Below are positions 51,637 to 63,858 of a stretch of 64,000 nt of DNA, piece by piece. Below the pieces are notes generated by a model. It was given only the letters and a program-made list of their open reading frames with translations, was not told the DNA's origin and ran no database searches. Position 1 is the first letter of the stretch. Each line of letters opens with the position of its first letter. The position numbers and the translations under genes are program-made. This DNA is from Ridgeia piscesae (taxonomy: Eukaryota; Annelida; Polychaeta; Sabellida; Siboglinidae), in the NCBI GenBank assembly GCA_025642075.2, contig JAODUO010000032.1:452501-516500 (forward strand), read 5' to 3'.

Positions 51637-51674
<38 letters not shown>
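51570..51674 (+). mobile_element. LINE C-terminal fragment ending in (TA)n
   Basis: Plus frame reads MPRIRTTRYAGSFVPSTSNL and runs into TA repeats. Same family as 42620-42900 and at the paralogous intron site, so the insertion predates the cassette 3/4 split. Confidence 0.6.
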
Positions 51675-52521
51675 GATGAATTTTGATGCCAGATTTTCAT
51701 TGAAGATCTTTTCGGGAGGTATCATATCGAAAGTGAAACAATCCCATATTAAAATACCGTGTTTTTCTGTAGGTTCCTCCCCAAACCCGACTTTGATATT
51801 TTTCAAAGCCACACTGACATAGTCTTCGCCTAGCCCAAAACCTCATCGTGGTCGTGGCTATATCCCATCAGCTCAATTGTTAACCTTTTCCTTTTGAACA
51901 GTGCCTTGAAAGGATCATAACTTCCATGGCAGTTATTTACGATTTAAATTTCCCAAGTCTAACAACAAAGTAGTACATTGTCACAGTGAGTGTCTGCGTC
52001 CCAGCTAACAGGCATTCGGAACTATTTATATACACCAGAATGGTGCATAGATCCATCGGTTCATTACATCATAGTTACCATGTGGTACATTGCTGTTCTA
52101 CTGGGACAAATTCAAGGGTTTCTTTTGTATGCGATAAGGATTCTTTTCTGCCTCAATTTGTGAAGAAAAAGTGCTTTTTGAGAATATAAAACGTTCTGTG
52201 GTGAAGTGTCCCTACTGATTAGTTCATGTACAAATAATTAGATATGCTAAGTTGTGATTTATTTCACCATTATATACAAGGGAATAGGTTAAACACACTT
52301 GATAAGGCACCGTCTTGAAATTAGTTCTAACAGTTCAAAGGGACATGCCTTCAGACCCCGTAGCATCAGCTCCTGCTAAATTTACACAAACTACGTCCAT
52401 AATTTAATCCAGAGGAAACACTGTGTGTGTACGTGAGTGCACGCGAACAACATGTGTGGAAGCATCTTTACGTGTATGTGTCTACATAAATTAGTGATCA
52501 TGTTTTCGATTTCATTCTTAC

Positions 52522-52653
52522 GGTCGCACGCTGTCTTGTCTTCTGACGTGTAAGTGTCGCCACTGGTGCACTTGCAAACCCCATCCACGCAACCGGCTTC
52601 ACTCACTAAGCAATCCTTCCCTGTTTTGCATTTGGTTTCGCCCAATTTCTGTG
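52522..52653 (-). CDS. Exon, module B, cassette 4 (EB-like 6-Cys module, 44 codons)
   Basis: Acceptor ATTGCAG and donor GTAAGA. Six Cys; [20 protein letters not shown] and [11 protein letters not shown], then KTACD. About 150 bp of nearly pure TA begins 10 bp upstream of the acceptor, so no ordinary polypyrimidine tract is left. Confidence 0.85.
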
Positions 52654-52662
52654 CTGCAATGC

Positions 52663-52675
52663 AGATATATATATA

Positions 52676-52761
<86 letters not shown>

Positions 52762-52774
52762 ATATATGTATATA

Positions 52775-52816
<42 letters not shown>
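52663..52816. repeat. (TA)n microsatellite at the acceptor of exon B, cassette 4
   Basis: About 150 bp of TA with single GTA or CTA breaks; begins 10 bp from the splice acceptor. Confidence 0.96.
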
Positions 52817-52819
<3 letters not shown>

Positions 52820-53650
52820 TTTTCTTTCTTTCTCAAACTACAGTAATGCGTACAGTAAATATATAATAACAGATGGCATACATTAATGTGCGAATCATCA
52901 ATACTGATGGTTGACAACGATGGCATATTTTTAAAACCAAAACACAAACTTGTACCTAATATGTAACACTAGCTAAGTAAGAAACTTGAGTATGATTTCG
53001 TGTCGTTGCACAAACGAGATGTTTTTTCGCAAAAACGAACACATTTCCGTGCGTTCTTGGGCTCACAGAACATGTTTAGCTAACAGTAATAGACTTGCGA
53101 ATATGTTAAACAACGCCATATATCAATGTTTCATCGTAGTAAAGAAACACAACCTGTAACAAGCTCGGTTCACCCTATCTCCTCGCCCGTACTTTACCCA
53201 GGGGAAGCACTCCAGAGCTTTCTCGTTTACCAGAACAAGTGGGTGGAATTTGTTTCCTAACATCGATATATTTTAAGAAATAGTGTGTCATTCAGCCGGC
53301 ATCTATAACCTGCCGTTTAAATGCAGCGTTTTCTCGTTAGCTTCCTAACACTGCATCCATACACCGACGACTGTTTATGATAATGAGATTACTTTAATCC
53401 CTTGGTTTTTGTCGAGCCAAAACAGTTGATTTTCAAGGGTATTGGCGCATATCAAGTCACTATTATTATAATTTTACAAAACACTTTACCAGGTAAATTA
53501 TACGTTCATAATAACATATGCAATATAATACAATTTTAATGAACCGATTTAGTGGCACATACAATTTCAAAAAAGGTATATCCTAGTAATACCTCTGGTG
53601 TAACAGAAATATACATATATTTGTTTTTGTAGGATGATTTCAGTATATGT

Positions 53651-53697
53651 AGTTCATTTGTGAGAATTTTCAAACCTTCATACTGTGCAAAAATAAC

Positions 53698-53741
<44 letters not shown>

Positions 53742-53799
53742 GTTATTTTATGTTATTCTTTGCACGGTATGAAGGATTGCAAATTCTCACAAATGAACT
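53651..53799. repeat. Foldback (inverted repeat) with (TA)n loop
   Basis: Left arm agttcatttgtgagaatttt...ccttcatac and right arm ggtatgaagg...attctcacaaatgaact pair over about 50 bp with few mismatches. The loop is TA at 53701-53739. The right arm matches intron sequence at 36395-36440. Confidence 0.85.
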
Positions 53800-53877
53800 A
53801 CTCGTTTAAATCATAGTTTTATGTCAGCTGTAATGAGTATTAACAATGAATAGCATTCATGTTCATACTAACAGTAA

Positions 53878-54024
<147 letters not shown>

Positions 54025-54547
54025 GCAGATAATAATTCCATGAAATGTCAATGATATTGGTTGGCTAGTTCAAGATATATTACTCTGTGAAATGTGCCAA
54101 CAATTATGTTTTAAAGATGCCCTCAGAAAACGTCAATCGTCAAACTGTCATAAGTCGACACCTATTTCGGGTTGTCGGTATGCTTACAACAGGCTTTAAT
54201 CAAACCAGTTTTGGTCAACATTAACATATGTATATGTGAATTTTGGTAGCGTGCAGATGAAATGTATATCATTAACGTGCTACATGTTTGTGCTGAAACC
54301 GTTAACATGGATAGTTGTCCAATGCTTCTGAATACCATCATCTTTGTACACCTTACTACATTGCCAAATGTAGAAGAAAGGTGTGGAAGACACAGCGATT
54401 CTTCGCAAAGTCAGGGCTATCAGCTGTTCAAAGCTATCATGATGTATGCCAGGCTGTGTTATATTGCCTTCCCTTTACCGAATTAGGTTACTTTTTAAAT
54501 TAATAATTTTTATTATTATAGTATTTTAGTGTATTATAACATTACCC

Positions 54548-54760
54548 ATATGACGGAGCGCACTAAATCAGTGAAAAGAATAGTAGTTTAATATAGCATT
54601 ACCGCATTACTAGCTCAGTGAACAGAGCGTCCAACAGCCTAGATAGGGAACACAAGTTCGAGCCTGATGCCGACGTCAGTACTTTGAAACTAGCAGCTTT
54701 GAATATGAATATGTGTTTATCGTTACATCATGATGTAATCTGCCTATTTTTTATTAGTAT
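54548..54760 (+). mobile_element. tRNA-like SINE remnant, cassette 5 copy (best preserved)
   Basis: A box TAGCTCAGTGA (54611-54621) and B box AGTTCGAGCCT (54655-54665), followed by gccgacgtcagtactttgaa. A partial extra head lies at 54555-54580. Confidence 0.6.
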
Positions 54761-54819
54761 TGTCACAATAAAGACAAAAAACAGCCACAACTACATTAAT
54801 GAATTCGAAGTTCACTTAC

Positions 54820-54960
54820 CTGGTACACATTTATTTGGGGAGATTTGAACGTGATTTTTCTCGCAAAGACATTTTGACCATCCACACTCTTTCGAATGCC
54901 AGCACGCGCCGTTTTCAATTTGGCAGTCCGACGTTTGTGTACATAACTCATTGTATTTCC
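54820..54960 (-). CDS. Exon, module C, cassette 5 (7-Cys module, 47 codons)
   Basis: Acceptor TGTCACAG and donor GTAAGTG. Seven Cys; LCTQTSDCQIENGACW, SKECGWSKCLCEK and NKCVP. It is nearest to C of cassettes 3 and 4. The 3' (left) flank carries two partial copies of the shared tRNA-like SINE. Confidence 0.87.
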
Positions 54961-56394
<1,434 letters not shown>

Positions 56395-56430
56395 GCCCCT
56401 TCTTCGCAGCGGTGGTGGGGTGAACTTCGC
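56395..56430 (-). CDS. Exon, linker E2, cassette 5 (12 codons)
   Basis: A 36-nt exon between CTTTCAG and GTAAGTC reading about GEVHPTTAAKKG. Starts GE and ends KKG like cassettes 3 and 4. Thr, Ala and Pro rich; may carry O-glycans, but that is only inference from composition. Confidence 0.7.
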
Positions 56431-57087
56431 CTGAAAGAAGACGTATTAATGTAACGTGACAACGATAGATAAGTTTCAGACTAATATATCAACTCGTTAA
56501 TATCCAAAATACAATTGTTCCATTTTACTGACTTCGATTAAATATGCTAATACGAAATTACTTACGGACAATATATCTTAAACAATAACATTGACATTGC
56601 GTTATAAAAAGTTTGATTGTTCTTAATAGTGTAAATGATATCGGTATTTTGCATCGATCCCTCTTGATTGTAGGGGAAATAATTTCACCACGTGGTCGTG
56701 TACCTAATACAAATCCAAATATCAAAGTTCAATTTATATTCCTAAACTTCTTCATACAAATATAATATCACAACTTTCACATTTTTAGTATATGTCACCT
56801 GGGATATTATATATACTAATATATCTAATTAGGTCGAGGCTGTTGTAAACATTACCCAGTAATAAACGAGAAATAGTGACGACTTTCCTCTTGCCTTATG
56901 TGAAAAGGAATGCTGACTGGGGTTAGCTGATGATTGGTTCAGAGTAGTAAATTTAATACACAACAGGTTGTGTTTCCATAATTAGACTGGAACCAGATTA
57001 TGTTTAAGGCGCAATATAAGTTACCTAATTATTATTATTGTTACTAATATTAGTATTGCTATACGCGTAGGTTGATATCGAACTTAC
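56431..57087 (-). other. Intron between E1 and E2, cassette 5
   Basis: Shares blocks with 47360-47760 (gatattaaatatcaaagttcaa-like text, cgatccctsttgattgt). No gene. Confidence 0.7.
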
Positions 57088-57117
57088 CCCCGTCGTCTGT
57101 CGCTACCTTGGTAAGCT
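57088..57117 (-). CDS. Exon, linker E1, cassette 5 (10 codons)
   Basis: A 30-nt exon with acceptor GTTTTCAG and donor GTAAG reading about ELTKVATDDGG. Flanks match E1 of other cassettes (aagttcgactgctgcata on the right). Confidence 0.7.
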
Positions 57118-57372
57118 CTGAAAACAGAAAGTTCGACTGCTGCATAATTGAATAACACGATCATGGCAGTGATACAACAGCCGGGCGAATGCAGACATTA
57201 TCTAACATGACAATTTAGTTTTTGTTTTACCAATTGCAAGATATTGAAGTGATACGATGTACTTACCCATTAACCCCAACACACAGTATGGCATAATACA
57301 ACAACGCAATCTACTGTTATAGTTACGATCGACACCAGTATATTGCAACGCTTAAATCGTATATCAGATACA

Positions 57373-57461
57373 GGGAGAGGGAGTGGGAGTGGGAGTGGGA
57401 GTGGGAGTGGGAGTGGGAGTGGGAGTGGGAGTGGGAGTGGGAGTGGGAGTGGGAGAGAGGG
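57373..57461. repeat. (GGGAGT)n hexanucleotide repeat, 12 copies
   Basis: Pure GGGAGT at 57379-57450, flanked by GGGAGAGGGAGT-like variants. The run of closely spaced GGG triplets fits a G-quadruplex on the plus strand. Confidence 0.95.
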
Positions 57462-57479
57462 CCGCTAGTAACTTGCAAA

Positions 57480-59300
57480 AGCCAGCGGCACTTCAAAATG
57501 TTTTTGCTGGCAGCTTCCATGAAATGCACAACTGCACGAAACTCCATACCGGATCGGCTGTCGCCCGGGTTACCAAGGATCGCACTGCTCGACCTCGTGT
57601 TCCATCGATAGTGGAAAATCAGCTAGGAAGAAGTAGAAGAAGAAGACAACTACTGATAATTGCACAATGGAATGTCAGGACTCTCCTCGACCGAGAAGCA
57701 GCTGACCGACCAGAAAGACGTACGGCACTAGTAGCAATGGAACTTGCCAAATACAACATCGACATCGCCGCCCTGTGCGAAACAAGGTTCTTAGAGTCTG
57801 GTAGTCTCAACGACTTGGAATACTCTTTCTTTTGGAGTGGCAAACCCAAAGGAGAAAGAAGGGAGGCCGGAGTGGGCTTTGATATCAAAAAGGATATCGT
57901 CATAATGCTGACAGAAACGCCCCTGGCGACAAACATCACGAAGATCTGGACAACATCCCGCAGTGCATTACCAAGATAATCCAACCATGGCTGAGTTGGC
58001 TAGAGCAATCGCCAGCGTGAAAGATGGCAAAGCACCTGGGGGAGATGGAATTCCTGCTGAAGTATGGAAGCACGCAGGAGATCTCTGGTCAGCAGACTGC
58101 AGCAACTAATCACCAGTGCCTGGGAGATGGGTTCTGTACCACAAGCATGGAAGGATGCCAGCAGTGTAACCATCTACAAGAAAGATGATCGAACAGACTG
58201 TAGGAACTACAAAGGAATCTCTCTTCTTTTCATAGCAGGCAAGATCTTCGCCTGGATCCTCCTCAACAGACTATCTACCCACATAACACCAGAGGTAGTT
58301 CCGGAGACACAATGTGGCTTCAGAGAAAAGTGCATTGAGCAGGACCGACCACTGTACATGGTATTTGTCGACTTCAGTAAGGCGTTCGATACAGTTGGGA
58401 GGACCGGGCTATGGCAGCTACTGAGGAAGTATGGCTGCCCAGAGAAGTTCACAAGAATGATCGAGGCACTACATACCGGAATGATGGCGAATGTTAGTGT
58501 TGGAGAGGAAGTCTCGGAATCGTTCAGCGTTACAAATGGGGTCAAGCAAGGTTGTGTACTGGCCCCCACGCTCCTCTCCATCTTCCTATCAGCAATGCTT
58601 GACGAGGCTTTCCGAGACATGGGAGATGGCGTCTACATATAGTCCTGACAGAGCGCTGACCTATTCAACGTCGCACTTCAGAGCGAAGACCAATACTACT
58701 CAGATACTGATGAGAGAGCTGCTATTCGCAGATGACAATGCACTAGTTGCCCACTCTGCTGAAGAGATGCAGAAAATAGTGGACGCTTTCTCCGATGCAT
58801 CAAAGAAGTTCGGCCTGAAGATTAACATCAAGAAGACTGAGGTGCTGTACCAACTCAAGTCTACAAGAACCCGAGAGGAGAATATCATGGTTGATGAAAA
58901 CAAGCTGAACTCTGTTGTGGAATTCACCTACCTCGGAAGCACTATATCAAGTAATGGATGCATTGACGATGAAATACAGAGGGGGTGGCCAAGGTTAGTG
59001 CATCTTTCGGCCGACTACGCCAGAGACTCTGGAACAACCACCATGTGTCCATGCGGGTCAACGGCAAGATATACCGTGCAATCGTGCTGTCCACTCTCTT
59101 ATACGGAGCCGAGGCCTGGACAATGTATAGACGACAGGTGAAAAAGCTGCATGCCTTCATGATGCGACACCTGCGTTCGATCATGAAGATAATCTGGATG
59201 GACAAAGTGACAAACACGGAAATACTCGAAAGGACATGGCTGCCATCTGTATATAGAGTAATGGCAATGTCTAGTAGGATACCCAATTACCCAGTCTCGT
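57480..59300 (+). mobile_element. RTE/CFDP2-like LINE, internally deleted
   Basis: Plus strand, three frames. Endonuclease part (57590-57950): LLIIAQWNVRTLLDREAADR, then ELAKYNIDIAALCETRF. After a jump, the RT part (57985-58640): ELARAIASVKDGKAPGGDGI, DCRNYKGISLL, VFVDFSKAFDTV, GVKQGCVLAP. Then in another frame (58690-59140): LLFADDNALVAHSAEEMQ with the catalytic F-A-D-D, and FTYLGSTISSNG; last LYGAEAWTMYRRQVKKLHAF and HLRSIMKI (59095-59200). Frameshifts near 58055, 58640 and 58990, and the middle of the endonuclease is missing. Non-functional. Confidence 0.88.
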
Positions 59301-59589
59301 AAGCTGTAAAACTACAAAAGTGTAAAGCAATTGAAGATCCTACCTGACTTGGGAGTCCCCTCCTTCCCTTCAGCAAATATTTCTTATCATTTTGCACTAC
59401 CAATGAGGCACTGACACAATAGCAGGCCTTAGCAGCGCCATCTAGCTGAACTCGTTAGAAGGGGGCAAGGGGCATGAAAGCCAAGATCAAAAGACAGGCA
59501 GGCCACTGGGAAAGAGACTTGTTGTTGCCAATTGCAGATAGGTCCACCTTGATCACAGGTGACAATTGACTGCGGGCTGAACTGTAATG

Positions 59590-59638
59590 TGCACACACAC
59601 GCACGCACACACGCACGCACACACATCACACACACGCC

Positions 59639-59692
<54 letters not shown>
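59590..59692. repeat. (CA)n microsatellite
   Basis: Broken CACG/CA to 59640, then 52 bp of pure CA. Confidence 0.95.
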
Positions 59693-59697
<5 letters not shown>

Positions 59698-60000
59698 ATA
59701 ATTCCAACATAGTTATTGACACTTTTAAAGATATTGATATAATTACTTGTGAAGGCCGCAATGTTATAAAATGGCGGATACGAAGGTGACAAAGGCCAAA
59801 TACAAAATATTGTATTACATTAGCATTACCGCTCTATGTGACATAGTTCTTGAAATATAGGGACAACAGTTTTGACCACCGCCATTTTTATAAATGGCGG
59901 ATGTGAATTTCAGAGAAGGTAAAAAGAAGCGTATTTGAAATTGATGACAGTTGAACCTCAAATAACCAAACGTTAACAAACAAGTATGGGTGGTAATTAC

Positions 60001-60108
60001 CTGATAGGCAGATACTTTTGGGGTCCTTCGAACAGCCAACGCACATCAACTTGTTTCCACACAAGTCGTCATCTTCACGGCACGCTTCGCTAGCTTTCAG
60101 TATGGTTT
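60001..60108 (-). CDS. Exon, module D, cassette 5 (5-Cys module, 36 codons)
   Basis: Acceptor ACATTTTAG and donor GTAATT. Five Cys with spacing 6-5-2-7; ILKASEACREDDDLCG, KLMCVGC and ICLS. It shares the ICLS/LCLS ending and GTAAT donor with D of cassette 1. Confidence 0.84.
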
Positions 60109-60566
60109 CTAAAATGTAGTTCGGGGAAAATGACGAATATTAATCCACTAATTACACATACACACCTGCGTAGGCACATACATAACTACGCACACTCACA
60201 TATATAGACATTTACAAAATTAAATGTTATAATTAGTATTTAATACTCATGAAGACATATTTGAAAATAATTTACCATTAATCTATATCTCCTTCATCAT
60301 TTGACATCAAGAATAACAAATGAAAACATTCATCATACATCCATCTCTGAATTAAGATGATAACAATTTTAAGAGAGATATAATACCCCTATAATAACAT
60401 GTGTACCTACTTCAATTTATGAATACGATGGTTGTTGTAGCCCTATTAGTAATATAACATCATGTTTTTGAAGCCTGTATGCAATGCTGTATATAAAAGA
60501 CAATATTTATAATATAATTTACCGTCTACACCAAATATATATAACTTGTGTTCTAATATTATCTGC

Positions 60567-60632
<66 letters not shown>

Positions 60633-60689
60633 ATATATAATATATATATATATATATAATTATTATATATATACATAATATATATATAC

Positions 60690-60747
<58 letters not shown>

Positions 60748-61436
60748 ATATATATATATATAATATATATAGTATATAATAAAATATTAGAACACAAGTT
60801 ATGTTTGGTGTAGACGCTAAATTATATTATAAATATTTTCTTTTATAAACAACAATTAATAGTGTCAGCCTTTCAGTTGTTTACAGAAACAAATATGTTG
60901 TGTTCATGTCTTTACTTGTACTTCAAGTACATTTTCTTAAAGTATTTGTATTTTTACTTGAGTAGCTTTTTCTAGAGTTGCTTTTAAGTGCAAACTAGAT
61001 GTACTTGTGCATATACATACAAACACTAATATACTGTAAGTACGCAATAATCAATCCCTTCGAGCGAAATCGACTGTGAAGGCCATATCTGGGGATACTA
61101 TGTACTGTGCTCTTTAATAACAAATTGTAATGTTTTCCACGACCGACATCACAATTCCGCCCGTCCTGCATACCGAAAACAAACGTTTCCAAGCCGGCAG
61201 ATCGACAGCGCCTGTTTAATGCCTTTTTAAAATGTTTCATCCTGATATTACATAATACAAAATGTATACGCATATTTTTAGAGTAATGTTTTTGGGCCTT
61301 TTAACAGCAATATAGCACAGCACTGTCAGTGAAACGGTCCCCTCTGAACGAACTAAGTTTGAAGGAGTTGTCCCGGATGAGGATTTGCGCTATAATTAGA
61401 ACATTCGTAATTATGTATTAGCAAAGACAAACTTAC
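60109..61436 (-). other. Intron between A and D, cassette 5
   Basis: Contains the TA foldback. 60200-60480 and 60860-61300 hold no recognised gene or element. Confidence 0.65.
60490..60849. repeat. Foldback element with (TA)n core
   Basis: Left arm (60490-60562: cgtctacacc, aacttgtgttctaatatta) and right arm (60784-60849: taatattctaga-like text reading aatattagaacacaagtt then ggtgtagacg) pair over about 70 bp. The core 60569-60780 is TA with many palindromic TAATAT breaks. No target duplication could be read. Confidence 0.85.
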
Positions 61437-61589
61437 CACCGCTAGGGATGCACCTAGAGAAAGGATCCATGCCAATAAGTCCCATCGTTGAGACATAGGT
61501 CGTGTTGAGAGGGCAGTTGCATGTTCCGATAATGCAAGTCAATGGAGTTTGACATTGGTCATCCTTGGAGCATGACTCGTCTTTACGGC
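61437..61589 (-). CDS. Exon, module A, cassette 5 (EB-like 6-Cys module, 51 codons)
   Basis: Acceptor CTTTCCAG and donor GTAAGT. Six Cys; RKDESCSKDDQCQTPLTC, TCNCPLNTTYV and RCIPSG. One sequon (NTT). It is closest to A of cassette 1 in length and in the MxxxSRCIP stretch. Confidence 0.88.
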
Positions 61590-61627
61590 CTGGAAAGACA
61601 TGACTATGATTGTGTTGCGTGTGCATG

Positions 61628-61643
61628 TATGTATGTATGTATG

Positions 61644-61712
<69 letters not shown>
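61628..61712. repeat. (TGTA)n then (TA)n upstream of exon A, cassette 5
   Basis: Short ATGT run then about 32 TA copies; starts about 38 bp from the acceptor. Confidence 0.94.
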
Positions 61713-61717
<5 letters not shown>

Positions 61718-61720
61718 TAT

Positions 61721-61960
61721 GGCACGGTGGCCGAGTGGTTAGAATATAGTCCAGAAGGACGAATCCCAGTGCCGGCCGATTAGTGGTACTAATGCACCCA
61801 CCGTGTCAAAAGTTGGGTAATTTGTTCGCCCTATAATAATTATTCCCTGCGCCAGCACTACAAAGCCAAGGTCCCCAGTCCCCGGCGGCATTGACAGAGT
61901 CTATGTCCAGTCCAAGGAAACGACTCTGATCAATTAGGGCTACGTGCTAATAATCTCTGG
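61721..61960 (+). mobile_element. SINE-like repeat with tRNA-Ser/Leu-type head
   Basis: Starts ggcacggtggccgagtggtt: a consensus-like A box (TGGCCGAGTGG, 61728-61738) and a near B box (GGACGAATCCC, 61757-61767). The boxes are only 18 bp apart, too close for a working tRNA, so the head has an internal deletion. The body (ccctgcgccagcactacaaa, ggtccccagtccccggcggc) is unique in the window. Confidence 0.6.
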
Positions 61961-61964
61961 GTCA

Positions 61965-62290
61965 AAAACAGCCGCCGAAAGACGGTAAGTCGACTGAAGG
62001 TAGCGACATACAACGTCATACCTACTAAAAGATGAACAAATATGAGAACGTAGGGAAACCAGGTTGGTATGGGATGCAACCAGGATCGGAGAAGTGAGAA
62101 GACGAACAGAATGTTTCACTATCATACAAAATGGCCACGACATCGACACCCTGAGCGAAACCATCACAGCCATGATCCAACAAAGCGCGACCAGATGAGC
62201 TAAAGCATTCACCAAGCCACTGAAATCGAGGATATCGTCACGAACACATGCTTTGTCTGTCCGCATCCGGAAACTGGGCCATTTCATCAC
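61965..62290 (+). mobile_element. LINE endonuclease fragment
   Basis: Plus-strand text in shifted frames: KVATYNV, then WDATRIGEVRRRTECFTIIQ and NGHDIDT. These match the order ATYNVRTL ... WD..G..E.RR ... NGH of invertebrate LINE endonucleases. Joined directly to the SINE-like unit, so the two may be one composite insertion. Confidence 0.55.
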
Positions 62291-63723
62291 CTAAATAATG
62301 TATATAGATTGGCTTTGTAAATGAATCAATAGGCTCCTCCTCCGAAACCAAATAGGACCTTTTTGGAGCCACAAAACCATTCTCTTCGCCTAGTCCCAAG
62401 CTTCAGCGTAAATCCCCTAGGCGCTGTCCGTATCCTAAACGCGACCATGTTAATCGTTCCCTTTGGTGCTGTGAAATGTTCATAGCCTACATTACACTTA
62501 GATTGGACCAACATTTTCCAATGACTAGCAATAAAGTAATATATTTAAATTGTGAGATAGTAACCGGACGCCTGTTAGCTACAGCAATCAAAATAACAGA
62601 CATTTGGAACTATTTATATCATAATACAGGTCGGTGATGCTATTAAGAAACACCTGTGTGTTGATAATCATGGTAAATTGTGGTGGCAACGATATAGCAA
62701 TAATAAGGGTAGAGACAGTTTTATTTTACCAATGAGCATTTACACGAATACTGGTTAGACGAGTGTGTATTCGGTTCACAATTTCATAGTCACAAACTTA
62801 CAATGTAATGTATTAGTCTTGTTATACTCTCAGTGGACTGTACCCTAAAATTGACATTGTTACATTGCTGTTTTATTGAGGACAAATCACACGTTTCTTT
62901 GGGATACGAAAGACATTATTTTGTGTCCCAAATTAGAAAGAATGTTTTATATAATATAACTCTTTGTAATTTATGCAATTAGTAATTAATACAATTATTT
63001 AATGTAACTGCATTATATTTTTATCACTAATGACATTGATAACATATAAAAAAGAATATCTTTAGTGTCCACAATTACTTTACGAGTTTTTAATTTATGC
63101 TCCCCTATTTTATCCATAACAAGCTTGGTTATTAGTTACCGGTATTTTACATCTGAATATAACAGGGTTCTCCCGACTTAATATGTCAGAGATGTTATTT
63201 AGCGTATATGTTTTACAGATAAACAAAAGTCGAATTAATTATTTCTGAGTTATGATTAATAAAACATAATCTTAATGAAACAAATGCGTATAATTACGTG
63301 AAATAATTTTGCTTATATATATATTTATCTTTCTATGTGTTTTTTTGTAAGTCACCTCGCCCAAATTATACCAAAGGTGTTACCTAATAGCTATTCCTGA
63401 GTCCAAACTGAGTATTTATATACAACAAATGTTACTTGCTAACTTGTAATTTATGTTCCCACTATATGCCAGGGAATAGGCTAAACATACTCCATAATGT
63501 ACCATTTTGAAGTTATTTATATCACTTCCAAGGGGCATGCTTTTCAGACCTCGTAGTAAATTGGGATTATGCCTTAACTACCTTCGCAGCTTACCGAAAC
63601 TTCATTCATCATTTTATTCTGAGGAAGCACTAATGAGCGTGCCTCCGTGCGTACGTGCGTGCGTGCGTGTGTATGTGTGTACATAAAGTATCGATCATGT
63701 TTTTGTTTATATTTTATCCTTAC

Positions 63724-63858
63724 GGTGACACAGAATTTTGTCGTCTGATACGTAATCATTGCCTTGGCTGCATTCGCAAACCCCATTCCGACAGGCAGTT
63801 CCGTTAACGCCGACGCAGTCGTTATCGCCTTTGCATTTAGTTTCGCCGAGTTTCACTT
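63724..63858 (-). CDS. Exon, module B, cassette 5 (EB-like 6-Cys module, 45 codons)
   Basis: Acceptor TTGCAG and donor GTAAGG. Six Cys; [30 protein letters not shown] and KILCH. Most 5' exon seen. Its acceptor shows that an upstream exon (expected type C) lies beyond base 64000. Confidence 0.85.

Larger units (their letters stand above)
50741..52521 (-). other. Intron between B and A, cassette 4
   Basis: TA arrays at 50774-50851, 51168-51259 and 51640-51674. 51760-52140 is paralogous to 19100-19550. 50870-51160 is GC-richer and shares tgaggctagtgttggaag with 41990-42010. Confidence 0.7.
57118..60000 (-). other. Intron between D and E1, cassette 5
   Basis: Mostly LINE (57480-59300). 59300-59590 has no recognised content. 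59693-59990 has a decayed GATGGCGG palindrome (ccgccatttttataaatggc at 59879). Confidence 0.65.
61590..63723 (-). other. Intron between B and A, cassette 5
   Basis: Besides the listed repeats, 62300-62640 is paralogous to 19110-19500 and 51770-52050, and 63040-63560 to 34860-35260. 62650-63040 shows nothing. Confidence 0.7.

Noticed and set aside
61721..61793. Functional tRNA-Ser gene
   Set aside because: Box spacing is too short and no anticodon arm remains.
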